Notes under the pieces: model-generated
Told to the model about the DNA's origin: nothing
Database searches by the model: none
Seen by the model: the letters and a program-made list of their open reading frames with translations, nothing else
Shown here: positions 55,250-64,000 of the stretch, in pieces
Layout: each line of letters starts with the position of its first letter
Position numbering within the stretch: position 1 is the first letter of the stretch
Translations under genes and position numbers: made by a program
NCBI GenBank assembly: GCA_963573385.1
Contig: CAUYLG010039287.1
Coordinates: forward strand, 51,621-115,620
DNA length: 64,000 bases
Origin: Cacajao melanocephalus
Lineage: Eukaryota; Chordata; Mammalia; Primates; Pitheciidae
Direction: 5' to 3'

Positions 55250-58200
55250 AAAAAAAAAAAACAGTGTTGGTTCTTCTGCTATAAGCCAACATGGAAAAAC
55301 CAGGACTGGATTTACCCTCCCACCTGAAACAACCAAAAACTTAGACAAAGTATATGAGACAGCGGTTTTAGAAACACTGAACATCAAGCAACAAAAACAG
55401 TGACACCTGAGTTATGGGACACAAAAGAGGTGAGACCTGCAAATGCCCAATCTTAGTGCTTTAAGAGAGTTTCCAGGTCATGAGGCAAGGAGGGGAAATC
55501 CAGGTAGAACCTGGAAGACGACCTAATTTTAGGAGAGAAAGCTGAGATTTTGTGAACACCAAGACAGCTACAATTTGCAGAATACTTCACTGGATAGGAG
55601 ATAGCTACACAGAGAACTCAGGAGATATGCAGAGAGTCTACCTTAAATATTCATCAGAATGTGAGAAAACTACCCAAAGCCCAGAAACAGCCCTGCAAAA
55701 TGAGTAAAGGTAACAGCGTTTGGAACTCACACATGGCAGGAATTAGCATACATTCCTATAAACAAGACTGGAAAACATTATAATTCATCGGTATTGAGTA
55801 CAGAACCAAGAACGGTCTTGCCTCAGTAGTGGAGAATAATTAACCCTAAACTAAACACTGCTGTGGTTTCGCCTAACAAATCTTAAAAGTAAGAGTTTAA
55901 AGGATCAGTTTCCAAGTAACTTAACTGTGAACACAGTTCAAGAATTTTATAGCAATACAAAAATATCCAGCAGGCAGAAAGATAAAATTCACAATTTCTG
56001 GCATCCAGTGAAAAAATTACCATACATGCAAAGGAACAGAAAAATGTGACCCATGGCAAGGAGAAAAATCCGTCAATTGAAAACAACCTAAAATGGATTC
56101 AGATGTTAAAATTACCAAGCATAGATATATAAACAATCATTGCAACTGTGTTCTATATGTTAAAACTTATAGTAGAGACATGTAAGATTTTTAAAAAGAC
56201 CCAACTGAGCATCTAGACATGAAAACTACAATGACCAAGATGTGAAAAATAACAAGATGTGATTAACTACAGATTAGGCATTATGGAAGAAAAGATTCGT
56301 CTATACATAAAAATTACAATGATCAAGATGAAAAATAACAAGATGAGATTAACTGCAGTTTAGACATTGTGGAACAAAAGATTAGTGATAATAAAGACAT
56401 AGCTATAGAAACTATTTAAAATGAAGCACAGAGATTTAAAAAGACCAAAAATAAACAAATAAATAAACAGAGCAAACAGACACCTTCAACTGGCGTGATA
56501 TGTATGTAATTGGAGCCTCTTGCCAAAAAAATGCAAGAGAGATGTGACAAAAAGAAAATGACAAACACATCGAAGAAGCTCAATGATCCCCAAGCAAAAG
56601 AAATAAAAAAACAACTACACCAAGGCATATCATAATTGAATTGCTCTAAGACAATGACACACAAAAAATCTTAAAAGCAGCCAGAGTAAAAGATACATTA
56701 TGTAAAGAGAAAAACGCTAAAGATTACAGTAGATCAGAAACAATGCAAGTAAGAAGGCAGAGGAGCAACATCTTTAAAATATGGGGGATAAACTGTCAAC
56801 CTAGAGGTCTATATCCACTAAAAAAGCCCTTCAAAAATGAAGGATAAAAAACGAGATGTTTTTCAAACATACAAAAGCTGAAAGTATTCATTGCCAACAG
56901 ACTTATACTATAAGAAATGTTAAATGAAGTCCTTGAGACAGTAGGAAAATAATACCAAACATAAGCATGGATCTACGCAAAAGAATGAAAAACACTGGAA
57001 ATGGTAAGTTCATGGGTAAATATATTATTTTAATGTTTATTATTTAAATCCCTTTAAAAGATACATGGCTGTTCCAAAAACAATAATGATAATGTAACAT
57101 GGGTTTCTGATAGATGTAACAGTAAAATATATGAAAACAAGAGCAAAAAGAAAAAGCAAAGTATGGGATCTGTGGGCCAAATCCAGCTCACCATCCATTT
57201 TTATAAATAAAGGTCTATTGGCAAATAGTCATGTTAATTCACCTTCATATTGTCTGTGATTATTTCTGTTTTACAATTGTAGAGTTAAGTAGTGACAGAT
57301 AGTATATGGCCCACAAAGCTGAAAAAACTTATTTGGCCCCTTAGAGATGAAGTTTACTGACTCCAACAAAAAGGCTGTGAGGGGAAAATTGGAAATGCAC
57401 TAATGTAAAGTTTTTATAATATATGTGAACAGGTAAAATATTACTTGAAAGTAAACTGTGATAAATTATACTATAAACCCTAAAGCAAGTACTAAAAAAC
57501 AAAACAATGAGTTATAGCCAATAAGCCAACAAAGAAGACAAAATAGAATCATAAAAATATACACATTTAATCCAAAAGAAGGCATTAAAAGAGAAAAAAA
57601 GCAGTAAAAGACTGGTGGGAGAAACAAAATAAATAGCAAGATGATAGAAATAAGCAAAACCACACTCATAATTATTAAATGTGAATGTTAATAAATGTAA
57701 ATAAAACCCAATTTAAAAGGCAGCAATGGTCAAATTGAATAAGAAAGCAAGACCCAATTACTTTCTGCTTACAAAGAATGCATTTTAATATAAATACATA
57801 AATAGAAAAAAGTAAAAAATAGAAAAATATACTTTGTTAACACTAATCAAAAGAAAGATACACTAGTATCAGACTAAGTACATTTCAAAGCAAAGAATAA
57901 TACTAGGAATAAAGAAAGTCATTTCACAATGGTAAAATGATCAATCCATTAGGAAGACGTAACAATATTTTTTATGAAAAACAAAATTTCAAGATCCAGA
58001 AAGCAGCAATGGACTATAAGGAGCAATAACGAAATCCACAATTACAGTCAGAGATTTCAATAACCCTCTCACAGTAGTTGATGGAACAGGAAGACAGAAA
58101 ATCAGTAAGGATATAAGAGACTTGAACAATACTAAATCAAGTTGACCCAGTTGACATTTATAGAATATTCTACACAACAGCAGAATGCACAATCTTTTCA

Positions 58201-58990
58201 AAGGCACACAGAATATTTAGCAAGGTAGACCATTTGCTGGGACACAAAACATGTCTCAATAAATTCAAAAGAACTGAAAATATTCAAAATATACTCTCTG
58301 ACCACAATAACAGAAAGAAATTTTTGATATTCACAAGTATGTGGAAACTAAATAGTATACTTTATATAGGCATGGGTCAAAGAATAAATTGTGCTTGACT
58401 TCAAAATATATTACCAAGCTATAGTAACTGAAATAGCATGATATTTGGCATAAGAACAGACACACAGAACAATGGAGCAGAATAGAGAGCCGAGAAATAA
58501 ATCTATGCATTTACAGCCACCTGATTTTCAACAAAGGTGACAAAAACACACACTGAGGAAAAGCCTATCTCTTCAATAAATTGTGCTGGGAAAATTGTAT
58601 ATCCATATGAAATATCATCTCACCGCTGTTATCAAAAGACAAAAGATAACAAATGCTGGCGAGGATGTGTAAAAAAGAGATCTCTTACCCACTGTAGGTG
58701 GGAATGTAAATTAGTACAGCAAATTTGGAAAACAGTAGAGTGGTTGCTCAAAAAGTTAAAAATAGAGCTACCATATGATCCAGTAATCCCACTACTGGGT
58801 ATGTTGTACTTAAAGGAAATGAAATCCAAAGAGATATTTGCACTCCTATGTTTGTTACAGAACTATTTACAATAGCCAAGATGTGGAATCAACCTAAGCA
58901 TCCAAAAACAAATGAATGGATAAAAAACATGGGGCATATATACACAATGGAACACAATTCAGCTATTAAAAAAATAATCAAACCCTGTCA
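55250..58990 (+). mobile_element. old L1 (L1M/HAL1-like), 5' region to ORF2 3' end
   Basis: Starts with L1 5' UTR-like text and continues through ORF1/ORF2-like AT-rich sequence to ORF2 3' text (ccatatgatccagtaatccc at about 58771; the 58537-58875 frame holds ELPYDPVIPLLGM). Many stops. A hAT-type element at about 57168-57366 is nested in it. Confidence 0.68.
57168..57366 (+). mobile_element. hAT-like non-autonomous element nested in L1
   Basis: tgtgggccaaatccagctca, taaataaaggtctattggca, atggcccacaaagctg-type text and tgaagtttactgactcc. A common MER element; its name is uncertain. Confidence 0.5.
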
Positions 58991-59114
58991 TCCAAGTAAT
59001 TAAAAAGAAGAAAAAGTGACAGGATTTCATTCTCTTTAATAGCTGGATTGTATTCCATTGGCAACTTGTTTACTTATTTCACATAATGTCTTTTAGGTTT
59101 ATTCATGTTGTCAG

Positions 59115-59376
59115 GAATACATCCTGAGGCCCAGGCTAAAGGACGACTTGTGCCCAGGAGTCTGAAATCATACTGAGAAACACAGTGAGACCCGCCCCAC
59201 CCCCCATCTCTACAAAAAATAAAAAATTAGCTGGGTATACTGGCAGTGGCCTGTAGTCTAAGCAACTCGGGAGACTGAGGTGGAAGGATCATTTGAGCAC
59301 AGGAGTTCAAGGCTGCAATGAGTTAAAATCGTGCCACTGCCCTCAACCTGCGAGACAGAGTGAAACACAGTCTCAT
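59115..59376 (+). repeat. Alu, diverged
   Basis: gcccaggagtctgaaatcat onward to cagagtgaaacacagtctca. Its tail has expanded into the purine tract that follows. Confidence 0.78.
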
Positions 59377-59387
59377 AAAAAGAAAGA

Positions 59388-59426
<39 letters not shown>

Positions 59427-59506
59427 AGAGAGAGAGAGAGAAGAGAAAGAAAGGAAAGAAAGAAAGAAGGAGAGAAAGAAGAAAGAAAGAAAGAAAAAGA
59501 AAGAAA

Positions 59507-59554
<48 letters not shown>

Positions 59555-59579
59555 AAAAAGAAAAGAAAAAAAGAAAGAA
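59377..59579 (+). repeat. 203-nt uninterrupted purine microsatellite, (GA)n then (GAAA)n
   Basis: No C or T from 59377 to 59579: an A/G lead-in, then GA units to about 59440, then GAAA units. It has grown from the Alu A-tail. Frames of 76-125 codons on both strands are artefacts of the repeat. Confidence 0.95.
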
Positions 59580-60021
59580 TAAAACAGTGAATTGATACAG
59601 AAAAATCAGTGAAAGGAAGTACTGGTATTTTAAGAATATCAATAAAATTGAAAAAACTCTTAACAGACTAATCAAGATAAAAAGAGAGAAGACAGAAATT
59701 ACCAATATCAAGAATGAAAGAGGGAATATCACCACAGAATCTACAGACATTAAAGTGATAATAAAAGAATATTATGAATACCTTTTTGGCGATAAATTTG
59801 ATAACAGATTAAATGAACAAATTCCTTGGAAGACACAAGGGTCACTCAAGAAAAAAGAGGTTGACTGATGAGCCCTAATATCTATCTTAAACATTGAATT
59901 TGTAGTTTTAAAACTTCTCCTAAAGAAAACTCCAGATCCAGATGGCTTCACTGGAGAAATCTACAAAACATTTAAGGTCAAAATAATACCAATTCTATAC
60001 AAGTCTTTCCAGGATATTTAA

Positions 60022-60455
<434 letters not shown>

Positions 60456-60869
60456 TAAAAATAAAATCTAACCCATAATTTATCAAACTGAATCAATATA
60501 TTAAATATACATCAAGACCCAGTAGGGTTTAAGATTTTAAAAAATCAATCAGCGTAATTCACCATATAAGCAAACTAAAAAGAAAAGCCTTATGAGCAGA
60601 TCAATTAATGCAGAAAAAGCTTTTGGAAAAAGAAGTCCAATATTGTTTTAAATAAAAACTCTCTGTAAACTAGGAATAGATAGAATCATCCTTCTTCAAC
60701 CAGAAAAAAAAAGAGGATCTGTGAAACATCTACAGATAACAATAAACTTAGTAATGAAAGTTTGAACACTTTCTAACATCAGGAATAAGAAAAGGATTCC
60801 ACCTTTTCCAAGCTCATTGAACATTGTACTGAAGTTTCCAGAGCAAGAGGGCAAAGAGAAAATAAAAGG

Positions 60870-61000
60870 AGTTGAAGAGAGAGAGAGGGGAGGAGAGGGG
60901 AAAAGAAACAGGGAAGGAAGGAAGAAGCGATGGAAGGCAGGGAGGGTGAAAGGAAGGAAAGAAAGAAAGAAGGGAAGGAGAGAAAGAAGGAAGGAAAAAA
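60870..61000 (+). repeat. GA/GGAA-rich simple repeat in L1
   Basis: GAGA and GGAA/GAAAG units with a few interruptions. Confidence 0.85.
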
Positions 61001-61931
61001 TGACATTCAGATTGGAAAGAAGTAAAACCATAAAACTATGTTTATTTGCAGATTATATGATCATTTGTGCAGAAAATCCAATGGAATCTACAAAAAAGCT
61101 ACACACAAAAAAAAGAGTTTAGCAAAGTTTTGGGATAGAAAATCAATATACAAAAATCAATTACATATTATAACCTAACAGTAGACAAAAATTCAAATGA
61201 AAATAAATACATTTCACCATAGTATCAAAAAATACATAATACTTGGGAGTAAATCTCACAAAAATGTAAAAACTTGTATGCTGAAAACTATAAACCATTG
61301 CTATAAGAAATTAAATTAGACATAAGTAAATGAAGAGCTATATCAGTTTCATGGATTAGAAGAATCAATATTTTTATGATGTCAGTGTGCCCCAAAAATT
61401 TGGCAGGCATTTTTGCAGAAACTGACAAACTAATTTTCAAATTCATATGAAAATGCAAAAGATATAGAATAGTGAAAACAATTTGAAAAAAAGGACACAG
61501 TTGGAAGACTAACACTACCAGAATTTAAGACTTTAAAAAGTTACACTTATCTAGACAGTGTGGTATTGGTGTAAAGATAGAGAAATCCATCAATGGCACG
61601 GAATAGAAAATCCAAAGATAATCTCACACATATGGACAAATGGCTTTTGACAGAGGTATAAAGACAAGTTAGTGGGAAAAAGACTAGTTTCACCAAATGC
61701 TGCTAAGCAGAATTAGATATCCATATGCAAAAAAGATTAACTTGAATCCATATCTCATATCATATGTAAAAACTAATTTCTAATGCATTGTAGACTTAAA
61801 TCTAAAACCTAAAATACAAGAAGAACTATTTGTGGCCTTGATTTAAGCAAAGATCTCTTAAGTAAGTCACCAGTAGTACAATACATAAAAGAAAAAAAAT
61901 GAAGTTGGACTTCATCAGAATTATAAAACTC

Positions 61932-62153
61932 TGCTTTTTTTGTTTCTTTGTTTTTTTTGGCAAGGTCTCCCTCTGTTACCCAGGCTAGAGTGCAGAGGCA
62001 CGATCACAGCTCACTGCAGCCTCAACTTCCTAGGCTCAAGCAATCCTCTCACCTCAGCCTCCAGAGCTGGAACTATAGGCCCTCACACCACCAGGCCTGG
62101 CTTTTTTTTTTTTTCTAGAGACAAGGTTTTGCTATGCTCCCCAGGCTGTCCTG
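61932..62153 (-). repeat. Alu, antisense, internally deleted
   Basis: The middle is shortened. Flanks read aaaactctgctttttt and aaacctctgctcttt, a probable target duplication within L1. Confidence 0.82.
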
Positions 62154-62440
62154 CTCTTTTATAAAATAAACCTCTGCTCTTTGAAAGACACTGTTCAGAG
62201 AATGAAAAGACAAATGACAGACTGAGCAAAAATACTTGCAAATCATTTATAGCTTAAAGACTTGTATTTACACTGTGTATACAACTCTCCAGAGTAATGA
62301 GTCACAAATAATAATAAGAAAACAAACAACCCAATAAAAAGGAGCAAAAAAATTTAACATTTCAACAAAAAAGATACATGAATGATAAATAAGCACATAA
62401 AAAGACGTCAACATCATTAGTCATTAAGAAATGAAAAATA

Positions 62441-62757
62441 GGTTGGGAGAAGTGGTTAATGCCTGTAACCCCAGTGCTTTAGGAGGCTAAGGCAGGAGGA
62501 GCTTGAGTTCAGGAGTTCAAGATCAGTCTGGGCAACATAGCAAGACCTTATCTCTACAAAAAATTTAAAAATTAGCCTGGCGTGGTGGCACGCACCTGTA
62601 GTCCGAGCTACTTGGGAGGCTGAGGCAGGAGGATAGCTTGAGTTCAGGGGGTCAAGACTACAATGATGAGCTATGATCACATCACTGCATTCCAGACTGG
62701 CTAGCCTGGATGACAGACCAAGACCCTGTCTCAAAAAATAAAATAAAGTAAAAAAGA
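62441..62757 (+). repeat. Alu in L1
   Basis: ggttgggagaagtggttaat to an A-rich tail with AAATA units. Confidence 0.88.
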
Positions 62758-63399
62758 AATCAAAAATAAAACTACATGAAATATTACTACACACCTACTA
62801 TAATGGCTAAAATTCAAAGGTTTAGCCTTAGCTTTACCAAATATTGACAAGGATGTGGAGAAACTGAAATCCTCATACACGGCTGTTGGGAATGTAAAAT
62901 AGTAAGACCACTTCGGAAAATAGTGTGGCAGTTTCCTAAAATGTAAAACATACACTTACCATATGATCTACCCAAATGTATGATTCCATTTACATAAAAA
63001 TCTAAAACATGCAAACTAAGCTATAGTGACAGAAAGCAAATTAGTGGTTTCTTGGGAGGAATGTCGGGGTGGAAATATGGGAAGAGAAATTGCAAAGAGT
63101 TATGAGGAAACTTTTGGGAGTGATGTGTATATTCACCATCTTAATCCTGGTGATGGCTGCATGAGTGTAAACATATGCCAAAACTTATGAAATTGTACAT
63201 TTATATTATGTATAGTTTGTTTTATGTCAATTATACCTCCAGAAAAAATGTTAAAATTGATAAATATTCATTGGAAAATTAATATGAAAGAGATTGTTTA
63301 AGATTAAAATGCCCATGAAATAAAAATTCATATAGAAATATTAAAATGTTTTTATACAACTTAATAGAAAATTGGTTGAAGAGTTAAATTGAATAAACT

Positions 63400-63705
63400 G
63401 GCTGGGCACGGTGGCTCACACCTGTAATCCCAGCACTTTGGGAGGCCGAGGTGGGCAGATCACTTGAGGTCAGGAGTTCAAGACCAGCCTGGCCAACATG
63501 GTGAGACCCCATCTCTACTAAAAATACAATAATTAGCTCGGTGTGGTGACTTGCACCTGTAATCTCAGCTACTTGGGAGGCTGAGGCATGTGAATCACTT
63601 GAACCCAGGAGGTGGAGGTTGCAGTGAGCCAAGTTAATGCCACTTGGGGGCTCAAGTCTGGGTGACAAATAAAGGCTCTGTATTAAAAAAAAAAAAAAAA
63701 AAAAA
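63400..63705 (+). repeat. Alu
   Basis: ggctgggcacggtggctcac to a poly(A) of about 20, full dimer. Confidence 0.93.
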
Positions 63706-63721
63706 TGAGTGTTCACTCATT

Positions 63722-63834
63722 TTTTTTTAAAGAAAGAAAAAGAGAGAAAAGAAGAAAGAAAGAGTGAAAAAAAGAAAGGAAAAAAAAGAATGTAAAAGAG
63801 AAAGAAAGAGGAAGAGAAAGAGGGAGAGAAAACG
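63722..63834 (+). repeat. GA-rich simple repeat
   Basis: Purine-rich GAAA/GAGA tract with a few T interruptions. A tiny antisense Alu-like piece (tgtttcccaggctagaatgc) follows at about 63848-63868. Confidence 0.8.
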
Positions 63835-64000
63835 GGATTCTTGTTCTGTTTCCCAGGCTAGAATGCAGTCTAAAAATGGGTATTAAAAACCTCTTTTATG
63901 CCAATAATTGTGCTTAACTATGGAGACAGGAAGGAATAAGGGATGAAAATAACAAACAAGCAGCCAACCAATATTTTATTTAAACCTGTGAAATGCTATG

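Noticed and set aside
59293..59750. Lys/Arg/Glu-rich and Ser/Phe/Leu-rich ORFs of 76-125 codons
   Set aside because: Translations of the purine microsatellite on the two strands.

Overview
This is simian primate nuclear DNA. About 29 Alu copies on both strands, primate-type and older L1 fragments, MIR/MER elements and THE1/MST-type MaLR LTR elements interrupt long AT-rich non-coding stretches, and the only convincing protein-coding segments are short exons with GT/AG splice sites. The pairing of LRCH2 (minus strand) with an intronless RBMX-family copy inside its first intron (RBMXL3-like, plus strand) matches human Xq23, so the window is most likely X-chromosomal. The species cannot be fixed from sequence alone. 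The RBMXL3-like frame is broken after 299 residues, whereas human RBMXL3 is, from memory, far longer, so a non-human primate is plausible.

Layout. LRCH2 runs from its CpG-rich promoter (about 44.15-44.3 kb) down to the low-coordinate edge. Exons 1-5 lie at 43806-44154, 10757-10901, 7011-7137, 2569-2674 and 2350-2486. Joined, they give 864 nt (288 codons) with phases that agree at every junction: a glycine-rich N-terminus followed by leucine-rich repeats. The remaining LRRs and the calponin-homology domain lie outside the window. Intron 1 is 32.9 kb and holds the RBMXL3-like retrogene (11969-12868 plus a decayed 3' part to 13351), L1 fragments, two MaLR elements in inverted orientation, nested Alus, and a pair of phase-compatible orphan candidate exons on the minus strand (26272-26491 and 25688-25798).

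From 37.4 to 48.6 kb, around LRCH2 exon 1, there are almost no young repeats. Upstream of the promoter, on the plus strand, a 63-codon ORF (48010-48201) has a strong start context, a signal-peptide-like N-terminus, a 42-bp in-frame tandem repeat and a splice-donor-like site. From about 49 kb to the end the window is mostly nested Alu and L1 sequence, with an array of four CCAAT-type motifs at exact 24-bp spacing (51573-51668) and a 203-nt uninterrupted purine tract (59377-59579).

Functionally, only LRCH2 (a cytoskeletal/scaffold LRR-CH protein) and the RBMXL3-like RNA-binding protein are recognisable genes. They are antisense to each other and are not expected to act in one pathway. No tRNA, rRNA, CRISPR or bacterial-type feature is present.
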